Positions 7,754-16,067 are shown, counted from the stretch's first letter. The stretch is 21,889 nucleotides of DNA from JBBQKF01 sp038326615 (GCA_038326615.1 JBBQKF010000054.1:1-21889), one strand, 5' to 3'. Translations and numbers: made by a program. The notes: generated by a model not told the origin, from the sequence alone.

Positions 7754-8209
7754 ATGGCTAAAGATTTATTTTTATTCGGACAAGATGAGGGCGGCTGTGG
7801 CTGCTCCGACGATAAGGAAACAAAAGGATGTGGCAGCGATTGTGATTGCGGATGTGATAGCGATTGTGACTGTGAAGATTCTGATGATTGTGAATGTGGT
7901 TCAGATCAAACTGATGACATGAATGGCGAAACAACAATAACAATGACTGATGCAGAAGGCAATGAATATGAGTTCATGCTTTATGATGAAATTGATTACA
8001 ATGACGATTCATATTTGTTATTAATTACATCAGACGAAGAAGAGCCAGAGCTTGTTATAGTTAAGGTTGTGCCTGGTGAAGATGGCAATGATGCTCTTAT
8101 GAGTGTTGACGAAGATGAATATGACAAAGTCTTTGCTGAGTATGAGAGAATCTGTGAAGAAGAAGATGAAGAAGAAGAAGATGATGAAGACGACAGCGAA
8201 GGAAAGTAA
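7754..8209 (+). CDS. DUF1292 protein with metallothionein-like Cys-rich head
   Basis: A very acidic 151-residue protein. Residues 15-48 hold ten cysteines (15, 17, 26, 30, 32, 34, 38, 40, 46, 48), mostly in CxC pairs set among Asp, Gly and Ser, which looks like a metal-thiolate cluster. Residues about 58-132 match DUF1292 (TMTDAEGNEYEFMLYDEIDY, then a YLLLI strand and an acidic closing segment), a small Firmicutes domain of unknown function also found in YrzB-type proteins. The tail is almost pure Glu/Asp. A strong promoter and SD precede it, and it overlaps the next gene by 29 bases. Ordinary DUF1292 proteins, as I know them, are about 90-110 residues without the Cys block, so the head is an added module. 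Metal binding is inference. Confidence 0.85.
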   Translation: MAKDLFLFGQDEGGCGCSDDKETKGCGSDCDCGCDSDCDCEDSDDCECGSDQTDDMNGETTITMTDAEGNEYEFMLYDEIDYNDDSYLLLITSDEEEPELVIVKVVPGEDGNDALMSVDEDEYDKVFAEYERICEEEDEEEEDDEDDSEGK

Positions 8210-8528
8210 TCCCGCTAAGTCGGCACGTCCTAGCAAGAGAAGTGATAGCAAACCAGACGAGGAAGTTGCTGTTATTGTTGAGGCCCAAAGTGGTGCTGAA
8301 TATTATATGTTTATAATCGATTTTTTCAAAATCGAAAAAAAATCTTATGTGGTCATGGTTCCTTATGAGCCTGACCGCGTTAAGACTAAAGATGATGAGA
8401 TTGTTATTATGCACTCATCTGTAGCAAAAAATGGAGATCAATTGTATGTTTCTATTCGTGATAAGAAAGAATTAGAAAGTGCGTTTGATACTTTTTTCAA
8501 GCGCTTTGAGGAATCAACTGTAAAGTGA
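8181..8528 (+). CDS. Second DUF1292-like protein, overlapping the first
   Basis: About 115 residues from the ATG at 8181 (or 8184). After a basic, disordered head (KTTAKESNPAKSARPSKR) comes a DUF1292-like core: AVIVEAQSGAEYYMFIIDFF, a hydrophobic YVVMVPYEP strand, and a closing helix ELESAFDTFFKRFEES. The frame is open back to 8103, but that part would be read inside the first gene's acidic tail, where composition is set by the other frame. The start is therefore placed late, after a GAAGAAGAAG purine run that may act as a weak SD. It shares four bases (GTGA) with the next gene, implying coupled translation. It lacks the Cys head of its neighbour. The function of the family is unknown. Confidence 0.75.
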   Translation: MMKTTAKESNPAKSARPSKRSDSKPDEEVAVIVEAQSGAEYYMFIIDFFKIEKKSYVVMVPYEPDRVKTKDDEIVIMHSSVAKNGDQLYVSIRDKKELESAFDTFFKRFEESTVK

Positions 8529-9448
8529 ATACTAAATATGGTCCTTTATTTTCGATTGAACACAAAGATTCATATGTAGAAAGATACCTTAAAACAAAAG
8601 CCCCCATTTCCGGGCTTTGTTTTAATAACCGCTTCGCGTGGAGCATTGATAGGTTTTATCAATACAGTATTGTTGAGGATTGCGCCTGCCTGTATACTGA
8701 TGGAGAAGAAGGAGTTGTAAGCCAACATATGGTTTTCCCTCTTGGAGACCTTGACACTGCTAAGTTGCAGAGAATAATAGACTTTTATTCTCCCGCATTT
8801 GAAGAGTGTGGTAATCCGCTTAAGATGATTTATGTTTCAAAAGACCACGTTAATTTATTCGACGGGATCAAAGGATTTCATCAGGAAATATTGCACAAGC
8901 CCGATTTTGATGAATACGTATATGATGCACAGTCCTTAAGAACTTTTCAAGGTAAACCCCTTCATTCAAAGAAAAGCCAGCTTAACAAATTTTTCCGTGA
9001 ATGTAATGGATGCAATTACCAACCTATAACAAAAGATGATCGCGAAGACTGTCTCAAGCTAGTTGATGACTGGTGTCGTGATCGCGGATACGAAAAAGAA
9101 GATTTTCAATATAGCGATTTTCTTCCAATAAAAGTAATATTTGACAATATGGATAAACTTAATGTCCATGGCGGGACAATTCATATTTTTAATAAGCTTG
9201 TAGCTTTTTCTATAGGATCAGACATGCTTGGTGATACAGCATTTATTCATTTCGAAAAAGCCGATCATACAGTTGCAGGAACAAACGTCGCAATAATAAG
9301 TTCAGTTATGGAAAATGAATATCCAGATGCAACATTTGTTAACAGGGAAGAGGATATGGGAATTGAGGGGTTAAGGACAGCGAAAAGGTCATACAATCCA
9401 GCATTCATGACAGAAAAATTTGATGTAATATTAGCAAAAATCACTTAA
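8525..9448 (+). CDS. DUF2156 protein, lysylphosphatidylglycerol-synthase C-domain-like
   Basis: A 307-residue soluble protein of the DUF2156 family, which has the GNAT-like fold of the catalytic domain of MprF-type aminoacyl-phosphatidylglycerol synthases but lacks the membrane part. Typical segments are DAQSLRTFQGKPLHSKKSQL (about 134-153), GGTIHIFNKLVAFSIGS (about 216-232) and the C-terminal VNREEDMGIEGLRTAKRSYN (about 273-292). The GTG start overlaps the previous stop as GTGA, and a GAGGA lies 13 bases upstream, so translation is probably coupled to the DUF1292 genes. The substrate is unknown; an aminoacyl- or acyl-transfer role is inferred from the family. Its operon partners make it an oddity worth noting. 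Confidence 0.9.
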   Translation: MNTKYGPLFSIEHKDSYVERYLKTKAPISGLCFNNRFAWSIDRFYQYSIVEDCACLYTDGEEGVVSQHMVFPLGDLDTAKLQRIIDFYSPAFEECGNPLKMIYVSKDHVNLFDGIKGFHQEILHKPDFDEYVYDAQSLRTFQGKPLHSKKSQLNKFFRECNGCNYQPITKDDREDCLKLVDDWCRDRGYEKEDFQYSDFLPIKVIFDNMDKLNVHGGTIHIFNKLVAFSIGSDMLGDTAFIHFEKADHTVAGTNVAIISSVMENEYPDATFVNREEDMGIEGLRTAKRSYNPAFMTEKFDVILAKIT

Positions 9449-9555
9449 TCATGTTTTGCTTACAAAAATCATGTACAAAGTATATTGATAAAAAATTAAA
9501 CATAAATAAATGAAATACAAGAAATTTGACAAAATTGTTTATTTAAATTTCAAAT

Positions 9556-9583
9556 GATATTATTTATAAGATATAATAATATC
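9556..9583 (+). promoter_or_regulatory. Inverted repeat overlapping a candidate -10 box
   Basis: GATATTATT (9556-9564) and AATAATATC (9575-9583) are exact inverse copies with a 10-base spacer. TATAAT at 9572-9577 lies across the spacer and right arm, and could be the -10 of the protease gene, but the hexamer 17 bases upstream (TTCAAA) is a poor -35. TTGACA at 9526-9531 is too distant. The rest of the 233-base gap is featureless AT-rich sequence. Confidence 0.35.
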
Positions 9584-9681
9584 GTATGTTTTATTTATCA
9601 AAATAAGATTATTCCATATTTGACCTAACACAGAATGAATTTTTGTGATTTTAATTTGAAATGAAGGGCGGGTTTTGCGCT

Positions 9682-10809
9682 ATGAGAAAGAAATTTGGCG
9701 TCCGGACAGTTCTGATACCAGTTTTTGCAGTTCTTGGATTTTTTGTAATACAACTTTTAGTTTCAATTCTCTATATAATAGTGCTTTTTGTTGTTCCAAT
9801 TATCAGTTCTGGTTCAGCAGGTAATTTCAACATTTCCGAAAATGACATACAGAAAATAATAATGTCGAATGTAAATGGCATGGGGATTGTATACTCCATC
9901 ATTATTTCAGGAATTGCTATTCTTGTTATAAAGCTACTTTTAATAAAGAATCCATATGCGGTAAGACGCGAAAGAATGAACCCAAGCGAATTCATTGCTG
10001 CGGGATTAGCTATGGTGGGTGTTGCAGGGGTTGTGACATTAGTTGTTGCGGGGATTCAAGCTTTAGGTCAAATAATTCCCTTAATAGATAGCGCTATGAA
10101 GGATTATATTAAATTGTCTGAATCATTCATAGGTAGTGGGAACATAATTCTGGTTATTATATCAACTTGCATACTTATTCCTATTTCTGAGGATTTGGTT
10201 TTTAGAGGTATTATTCAAGGTGAACTTAGGCGAGTTATGCCCGGCTGGACTGCTGTAATCATTCAGGGAATTATTTTTGCATTAGTACATGGAAATCCTA
10301 TTCAGATAACATACGTAATAATACCAGCTATAATTCTTGGCGCAGTTTATGAATGGTCTAAATCAATCTATGTACCTATAACATTACATATGATTTTCAA
10401 TTTTGTGGGAGCAGCAGTTCCAATGATGATAGCTGGCAACGAAAAGGCTCAGAATTACTATGTCGTTGTAGAGCTTGCATTTATTCCGGTAGCTATAATT
10501 GCATTAATATTTCTTTACATACGAAGGAAAAAAGACCCAGTACCAACACCGGCTAATGAATTTATGGCTCAGGATTACAATAGAAATTTTATAACCGCTA
10601 ACGACGTTGATATCGAAAAAATCAATCATTTTTCGAACAATCAAGCGAATAATGGCAATTCGTTTACTGGAGGAATTTTCGAAAATATAGAAGTTAATGA
10701 TCATGGCGAATATTACAATACGCAGAATAATGAAAACAATCAAAACAATCAAAACAATCAAAACCAGCAAAACCAGCAGATTTGGAAACACAAAGACATT
10801 ATTAAATAA
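9682..10809 (+). CDS. CPBP-family intramembrane metalloprotease
   Basis: A multi-spanning membrane protein of 375 residues with the CPBP/CAAX-protease (Abi) signature. Motif 1 is E170-D171-LVF-R175, where the second acid is Asp rather than the usual Glu. Motif 2 is FALVH with H203, and motif 3 is H236 with N240 in LHMIFN, so the zinc site looks complete. Membrane segments lie at about 9-40, 68-88, 106-127, 153-168, 190-203, 208-222 and 256-278. The cytosolic tail (about 280-375) is Asn/Gln-rich, ending in reiterated NNQ repeats and a basic HKDIIK. I prefer the ATG at 9682, since AAGGGCGGG precedes it; the ATG at 9661 has no SD. Substrates are unknown. Family members process prenylated or small membrane proteins, or protect against bacteriocins. 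Confidence 0.9.
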   Translation: MRKKFGVRTVLIPVFAVLGFFVIQLLVSILYIIVLFVVPIISSGSAGNFNISENDIQKIIMSNVNGMGIVYSIIISGIAILVIKLLLIKNPYAVRRERMNPSEFIAAGLAMVGVAGVVTLVVAGIQALGQIIPLIDSAMKDYIKLSESFIGSGNIILVIISTCILIPISEDLVFRGIIQGELRRVMPGWTAVIIQGIIFALVHGNPIQITYVIIPAIILGAVYEWSKSIYVPITLHMIFNFVGAAVPMMIAGNEKAQNYYVVVELAFIPVAIIALIFLYIRRKKDPVPTPANEFMAQDYNRNFITANDVDIEKINHFSNNQANNGNSFTGGIFENIEVNDHGEYYNTQNNENNQNNQNNQNQQNQQIWKHKDIIK

Positions 10810-10810
10810 A

Positions 10811-10991
10811 TACACTAAGAAAATACACTAAGAAAATACACTAAGATATTACTTTATGAAACACTCTAAGAATAATCTCCAAAGAGAATACTCTAAGAAA
10901 AATACTCTAAGAAAAATACTCTAAGAAAAATACTCTAAGGAAATAAACTAAAGAAATACTCTAAAGAAAATACACTAAATAAAATATACTA
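10811..10991. repeat. 13-14-bp A-rich imperfect tandem array
   Basis: About eleven imperfect copies of TACACTAAGAAAA or TACTCTAAGAAAAA begin at 10811, 10824, 10837, 10889, 10903, 10917, 10931, 10944, 10957, 10971 and 10985, with a degenerate stretch around 10845-10885. The array occupies most of the 234-base gap between the protease gene and asnA. TATAAT at 10995-11000 directly follows it and may be the asnA -10, but no recognisable -35 exists because the array occupies that position. Confidence 0.85.
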
Positions 10992-11043
10992 TATTATAAT
11001 CATATTTTTGGTGGATAAATAAATTTATATTGTGGAGGTATTT

Positions 11044-12063
11044 ATGTTAAAAAAGAAGGGGAGTTTGCTTTTTCCGGAAAATTATAGTTCAAAACAATCA
11101 ATCAGAGAGACGGAAATTGCAATCAAATTACTCAAGGATCATCTAGAGAGAGAACTTTCAGATACTCTTAATCTTACTCGAGTATCGGCACCGTTATTTG
11201 TGAATCCCAAAACAGGACTTAATGACAATCTAAACGGAATTGAACGACCTGTTTCTTTTGACATTAAAGAAACAGGTCTTGATGTTGAGATTGTGCATTC
11301 TCTTGCGAAATGGAAAAGACTTGCACTTAAAGAATATGGATTTTCAAATGGTGAAGGTCTTTATACAGATATGAACGCTATAAGACGGGATGAAGAAACT
11401 GACAACCTTCATTCAATTTATGTTGATCAGTGGGATTGGGAAAGAATTATCGGCGAAGATGACAGAAACACTGATTTTCTGAAATATATTGTTATTGAAA
11501 TATTTCATTGTTTAAGACGAACACAAAATCACATGATTCGATATTACCCAAATCTTGAACGAAAATTACCAGAAGAAATATTTTTTATAACATCACAAGA
11601 ATTAGAGAATATATATCCTGATTTAACACCAAGACAGAGAGAAGACGAGATATGCAAAGAGAAAAAAGCTGTATTCGTCATGCAGATTGGAGATAAACTA
11701 AAGAGCGGCATTCAACATGACGGAAGAGCCCCTGATTACGATGACTGGTCACTTAATGGGGATATAATTCTTTGGTATCCATTACTAGAGCGAGCTTTTG
11801 AAGTGTCCTCAATGGGAATACGGGTTGACAGCAATGCAATGAAAGCTCAACTTGAGAAGTCAGGATGTGAGAATAGAATCTTGTTTCCTTTTCATAAAGG
11901 AGTAATCGAAAACACTATTCCACTAAGTATTGGTGGTGGTATCGGACAGTCCAGAATGTGTATGTATTTCCTTAATAAAGCTCATATTGGTGAAGTTCAA
12001 ACCTCGGTATGGCCTGATGAAATGATTCGTGACTGTGTTGAAAACGGAATTGTATTATTATAA
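11044..12063 (+). CDS. asnA: Aspartate-ammonia ligase (asparagine synthetase A)
   Basis: Makes L-asparagine from L-aspartate, ammonia and ATP, releasing AMP and PPi. It is a cytosolic class II aminoacyl-tRNA-synthetase-like enzyme. The 339 residues match the usual AsnA length (about 330). Diagnostic segments are QSIRETEIAI (about 18-27), LTRVSAPLFV, GLNDNLNGIERPVSF, VHSLAKWKRLAL, LYTDMNAIRRDE, IYVDQWDWE, and the class II motif-3-like GGGIGQSR at 297-304 that binds ATP. The start at 11044 is set by GGAGG five bases upstream; an in-frame GTG at 11032 lies inside that SD region. The gene follows the A-rich array and is 38 bases ahead of the large surface-protein gene, so the two may share a transcript. 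I see no T-box or other leader motif. Confidence 0.97.
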   Translation: MLKKKGSLLFPENYSSKQSIRETEIAIKLLKDHLERELSDTLNLTRVSAPLFVNPKTGLNDNLNGIERPVSFDIKETGLDVEIVHSLAKWKRLALKEYGFSNGEGLYTDMNAIRRDEETDNLHSIYVDQWDWERIIGEDDRNTDFLKYIVIEIFHCLRRTQNHMIRYYPNLERKLPEEIFFITSQELENIYPDLTPRQREDEICKEKKAVFVMQIGDKLKSGIQHDGRAPDYDDWSLNGDIILWYPLLERAFEVSSMGIRVDSNAMKAQLEKSGCENRILFPFHKGVIENTIPLSIGGGIGQSRMCMYFLNKAHIGEVQTSVWPDEMIRDCVENGIVLL

Positions 12064-12101
12064 AATTTGTATAGTTTCTGGTGCAAAAAGAGGTAGAGAT
12101 A

Positions 12102-15059
12102 GTGCTTAGGTTTTCTTTTTCAAAACTGAATCAAATACATAAAAGAAAAGGATTTGTATTTCTGGCTCTTGCAGGTTTATCAGTTGCTGTTGCCCTTGTA
12201 ATAGTGTCTCTTGCTTATTTTCAACTTGATAAAATATCAAAAACAGGACTTCTTAAGATTTCTATCGGAACAAATGGGAACTATTTAAGATCACTTGGAA
12301 GCGGTATAAACCTTGATTCAATACCATCAACAAATTATCTTAATGACGCATCATTTGAACCTTATGCCTTCAGAGAAGCATTTCTTGTCGAAAATGGAAC
12401 AAAGAAGATACTTGAAATTTCTAACAAGGTTGCTATGCCTGGTGTTTATGCCTCAGGGTTTTTCGTGGGAGCAAATTACAGGGTAATGACAGAAGATAAA
12501 GTGGGTATTGTTTTAAAAAAATCAGGGAAAATAATCAAGTATAAACCAAACCAAATAGGCACATTCCAGAAAGCGCCGATTCTTGGGGATATCCCTACGA
12601 CATCTAAAATAAAAGATTATACAACTAAGGGTGGACAATCAATTATTGTTGGAGAAAAAGGCATTATAATAAACGGGATTAATACACAATCCCCTCAGGT
12701 TCAATATGTGGATAGCGTGTCGTCTGATTTTACAGGTGTAACTAATAACGGGAACGATTATTTTGCATGTGCATCTGATGGAATAGTAATGAGTTCTAGT
12801 GATGGAGAGACATGGACAAAATGGAAAACTCCTGGGAAAATCAAGCTAAATGCAATTGCCGCTTCTCCTACAGCAGTTGTTTCAGTCGGTGATAATGGCA
12901 TATTAATATCAGGTTTTGCTGGGAATATGTACTTTAGCAATATTGGAATAGAAGATAATATAATTGACATTGTATATGGAAACAGACAATTTGTTGCAGT
13001 TACTAATAATGGGAACGTAATAAGCTCCCCAAATGGAATAGTCTGGACACTGCGACAAAACAAAAATGCTGTTTCATACAAAAAAATTGAATATGCAGAT
13101 TCATATTTTCTATTGCTTACAGAAGATGGAGTAGTACAGACATATAAAGATATAGGTTCACAGCCATCAGTCTCTATGAATCTTGTTTCGGGAGTTGTTG
13201 ATGCAACAATTATGTCAAAATCTAAAATTCTGGCGCTTACAAGTAAAAATGAAATATATGAGTCGACGGACACTGGAATTACATGGGAAAAATCTAACAT
13301 TGCTACTCCTGCAATGGCAACTATGATTGGCGCAATAAATGACGAAGAAATTCTATGTTCTTCTGTAGCTGTTAATTCATATATATCAAAATTAATGACG
13401 GAAATTGAAGTTGATTCAGAATTGAAGGATGGAACGTTTCAATCAGGTGACGTATGTTATATCGATATAGAATATCCGGTTATCCCCAAATCCTACCTCA
13501 ACTCTGAAAAATTGGCAAGTATGAAAAGTAGTTGGGAGTTCATTGGAGATGGTGAATCCAAGAAAATATTCAGCAGTGGTTCCCCATATGACGGGGTTGG
13601 CGTAATGGAAATCAAATCAAAATCTGGAATTAATTCTCCATTGCGATATAGTGTAATTTCACAAAAAATAAATGCTGATTTAACTGACACTGCACTTAGC
13701 TCAAGTATGTTTTATACATTCAGTATTTGGGTTAAAAAAGGCAGTATTTCGGAAAGTACACTAAAAGTATGGATTTCCGGATCATTTGATTCAATTGGTA
13801 CTGAGTTTTCAAATATAGGGACAACATGGAAGAAAGTCACTTTTAAATTTTTAGTACCTCCGAATCTAACAATAGGACAATTAACTGATGCAAGAATAAA
13901 CATAGGAACAACAGATGAAGGAGACTTTTATCTTGATAATGCTTATCTTGGACTAACATCAGAAAATGAGGAATCATTCCCATTGCAATATGCTTCACAA
14001 TTGAACTTAATTTCTCCTGCTTTCGTAAGATGTGATTTCCTTAAAATGGGTTCTAGTCAAAGCATGCCTAACCGATGGGCTATTAACGGGAAGCTTGAAG
14101 AGGCACTGAATCTTGTCGATGGTTCCGGAGAAAAAACATGTCCATGGATTGTAATAGATTCTTTCATAGGAGAGCCAGAGCTTAGGAATTTTCTGGAATA
14201 TATTGCGGGATCTATATCCTCAGTTTATGGAAAATATCGAATGGAAAATGGATCGACGTTGCCGTGGATAAGCCAATTTGACCGCATGATGATTGAGTTT
14301 CGTGATTTGGATCAAAATTTCATGAGCGATGTATCAAAAGCTTTATATATTAATGAATCAATCCGCATAATTGAATCATCACCTTATTATAACAGCATAA
14401 AAAGTAAAATTGTTTTTGTTGATGGGATGCAGTATTCAGAAGGAATTATGCTTTCACGGGCTGATTACTCAGCTTCGGATTTTAGTTTAAAAATTGATCA
14501 ACCCAGACTTTTGACTGTCAAAAAAGTTCTCAGTGAATATAGTACACTAATACCAAGAAGTCCCGACAGACCTTCAAATCTTCCTCTCAATCTTATGCGT
14601 TCAGCAAAAATTGATGAAACCGGGATTTCACCTAACCTAGATGAACTTGTTACTATTTTGCTTGACCCTATTGGAACTGATTCTACGTTATGCTTGTTAG
14701 ATTTAGACCACTGGGCAACATCTCAGTTTACAAAGGTAAAAACAGGCGCTGCTACTATTGCGAGTGCTGCTTCTAAAGGAGAAATACTACCAGTCTCAAA
14801 GACATTACTGGTATCAAAAGACAGTCTGGTAGATTGTTATGCATTCAGGTCAAATGGATATATTTCATTAGTTTTTGCATCACACAACGATAACCCAGTT
14901 GCTATTTCGGTTGATCTTCCTTATTCATTCAATGGTGCGTCTATGAAGAGATATGATGCAAAAGGTGAGGAAGTCGAGATATCAAAACTAAAGAAATCAG
15001 ACCAAAAATTCAATATTATGCCCAAAAATGTCATTTTGATTCAAATTACTGCGAGTTGA
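12102..15059 (+). CDS. Membrane-anchored extracellular protein: Asp-box, jelly-roll-like and glycosidase-like regions
   Basis: I do not recognise this 985-residue protein as a named family. A short basic cytosolic end is followed by one membrane helix (about 17-38), predicting a type II surface protein. Residues about 110-430 carry repeats with Asp-box motifs SSDGETW (232-238), SSPNGIVW (308-315) and STDTGITW (388-395), as in BNR/Ycf48-like propellers. Residues about 475-615 resemble a carbohydrate-binding jelly roll, ending DFYLDNAYLG. Residues about 625-850 recall the (beta/alpha)8 core of GH51/GH39-type glycosidases (FLEYIAG, then FDRMMIEFRD), but the Asn-Glu pair expected near E732 is absent. 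A beta-rich tail ends the protein. I chose the GTG at 12102 because AGAGGT lies seven bases upstream; the GTG at 12081 has no SD. Binding to cell-surface or self-made polysaccharide is inference. Confidence 0.75.
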   Translation: MLRFSFSKLNQIHKRKGFVFLALAGLSVAVALVIVSLAYFQLDKISKTGLLKISIGTNGNYLRSLGSGINLDSIPSTNYLNDASFEPYAFREAFLVENGTKKILEISNKVAMPGVYASGFFVGANYRVMTEDKVGIVLKKSGKIIKYKPNQIGTFQKAPILGDIPTTSKIKDYTTKGGQSIIVGEKGIIINGINTQSPQVQYVDSVSSDFTGVTNNGNDYFACASDGIVMSSSDGETWTKWKTPGKIKLNAIAASPTAVVSVGDNGILISGFAGNMYFSNIGIEDNIIDIVYGNRQFVAVTNNGNVISSPNGIVWTLRQNKNAVSYKKIEYADSYFLLLTEDGVVQTYKDIGSQPSVSMNLVSGVVDATIMSKSKILALTSKNEIYESTDTGITWEKSNIATPAMATMIGAINDEEILCSSVAVNSYISKLMTEIEVDSELKDGTFQSGDVCYIDIEYPVIPKSYLNSEKLASMKSSWEFIGDGESKKIFSSGSPYDGVGVMEIKSKSGINSPLRYSVISQKINADLTDTALSSSMFYTFSIWVKKGSISESTLKVWISGSFDSIGTEFSNIGTTWKKVTFKFLVPPNLTIGQLTDARINIGTTDEGDFYLDNAYLGLTSENEESFPLQYASQLNLISPAFVRCDFLKMGSSQSMPNRWAINGKLEEALNLVDGSGEKTCPWIVIDSFIGEPELRNFLEYIAGSISSVYGKYRMENGSTLPWISQFDRMMIEFRDLDQNFMSDVSKALYINESIRIIESSPYYNSIKSKIVFVDGMQYSEGIMLSRADYSASDFSLKIDQPRLLTVKKVLSEYSTLIPRSPDRPSNLPLNLMRSAKIDETGISPNLDELVTILLDPIGTDSTLCLLDLDHWATSQFTKVKTGAATIASAASKGEILPVSKTLLVSKDSLVDCYAFRSNGYISLVFASHNDNPVAISVDLPYSFNGASMKRYDAKGEEVEISKLKKSDQKFNIMPKNVILIQITAS

Positions 15060-15097
15060 GCTTTATAGTGCAAATTTGACAAGTTAATTATCCAATA

Positions 15098-15125
15098 GTC
15101 CCATGTCCCATGTCCCATGTCCCTT
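15098..15125. repeat. Heptamer tandem repeat GTCCCAT, four copies
   Basis: Three exact copies of GTCCCAT (15098-15118) and a fourth with one change (GTCCCTT, 15119-15125), in the convergent gap after the surface-protein gene. The GC-rich unit is foreign to the local composition. Seven-base units are typical of short tandem repeats arising by slippage. Confidence 0.85.
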
Positions 15126-15142
15126 GTAATATATAAATTATA

Positions 15143-15193
15143 TATAATGACGGCTTATTTTCCGAAATACTTCGTTGCCTTCAGGTCATTATA
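15143..15193. other. Structured 51-bp intergenic element
   Basis: TATAATGAC (15143-15151) and GTCATTATA (15185-15193) are exact inverse copies. Just inside them GGC (15152-15154) can pair with GCC (15177-15179), and at the centre CGAA-ATAC-TTCG forms a small hairpin (15163-15174). The nested symmetry resembles a small non-coding repeat element or a bidirectional terminator between the convergent genes ending at 15059 and 15301. There is no clear T-run on either side; an AT-rich ATATATAATTTATAT tract lies on the left flank. Nothing else is visible in this 241-base gap besides the heptamer array. Confidence 0.45.
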
Positions 15194-15300
15194 GTAATAT
15201 ACTGACTATTTCTTATATTGTACGATTAAATTAAAATCATATGTCAAATTAGCTAGGTAAGGCAAAAAAGAGAGGTAATTATTCAAGTGAATTAATGCAA

Positions 15301-16038
15301 TTAAAAGAAAAGGTTGCGGCTTCGCAAAGGTTTGCCTGAAATAAGACGAGTTGCATTGTTATTAAGTTTTTCGAGAGTTTCTTTGCCGAGTTCAGAAACA
15401 ATAACAGCACAGGCTCGCTTAAAAAGTGGAGGACGTGAAAGTACATCATGACAATCTGAACCGAGTATATTAATTAACCCGATATCAAGAAGTCTTAATA
15501 CTTTGCTGCTAATTTCTGGATTGAGAAACGAACTACAATTGCACTGTATGATACACCCTTGGTCTATTAATTTTGACAAAACATCTGCCGGGTGATTCTT
15601 CATAACCGCAGGGTACCTTTCAGCATGAGCGATAATTGGAGTGATGGAATGCTTTGATATAAGCTTATCAATTAATCTCCAGATTTCATTAGGCCATTTA
15701 GAAGAAAATGGTAATTCTAATAGCATAAGACTTGTTCCTTCAATGCAAAAAGGTGTAAGGTCGTTAGCAAGTAATAAATACTCATTACAATAAACCTCTG
15801 CACCAGCATAAAGACGCATTTTATTTGAAAGTTTGTTGTTGGATTTGAGCATTGCAATTGCATTGTCACGCTTACTTATAAATTCATCAGCACTTATTTG
15901 ATCAGGATAAAAATGTGGAGTTAGGACAACATCATAAATACCCTGACTTTCTAAATCTGCCAGAAGATTATTAGAATCGTCCATACATTTTGATCCATCA
16001 TCAATTGCAGGCAATATATGTGTATGAAAATCTACCAT
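15301..16038 (-). CDS. CpsB/YwqE-type tyrosine-protein phosphatase, PHP fold
   Basis: A 245-residue manganese-dependent phosphatase of the CpsB/CapC/YwqE type, which removes phosphate from the BY-kinase and so controls capsule or exopolysaccharide assembly. The PHP metal ligands are visible: DFHTHILPAIDDG at the start (H5, H7), TPHFYP near residue 41, AGAEVYCN near 100, IIAHAERYP near 140, and LGSDCHD near 195. It is the last gene of the minus-strand trio, 29 bases after the kinase stop. GGAG lies 13 bases before the ATG, a longer spacing than usual, so coupling to the kinase gene may help expression. Length and motifs match the family (about 240-255 residues). Confidence 0.93.
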   Translation of the reverse strand: MVDFHTHILPAIDDGSKCMDDSNNLLADLESQGIYDVVLTPHFYPDQISADEFISKRDNAIAMLKSNNKLSNKMRLYAGAEVYCNEYLLLANDLTPFCIEGTSLMLLELPFSSKWPNEIWRLIDKLISKHSITPIIAHAERYPAVMKNHPADVLSKLIDQGCIIQCNCSSFLNPEISSKVLRLLDIGLINILGSDCHDVLSRPPLFKRACAVIVSELGKETLEKLNNNATRLISGKPLRSRNLFF

Positions 16039-16067
16039 ATTAACATTTAGTCTCCATTAACGAATAA

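Noticed and set aside
8097..8414. Minus-strand ORFs antisense to the DUF1292 genes (also 7758-7943 and 8030-8251)
   Set aside because: They mirror the acidic GAA/GAT codon bias of the plus-strand genes, lack SD sites and have low-complexity products.
7754..8528. One DUF1292 gene broken by a frameshift
   Set aside because: Each frame contains its own complete DUF1292-like core and a plausible end, so two overlapping genes explain the data better than one damaged gene.
12758..13300. 180-codon minus-strand ORF inside the surface-protein gene
   Set aside because: No SD or promoter, and the plus-strand frame shows clear domain structure and Asp-box motifs through the whole region.
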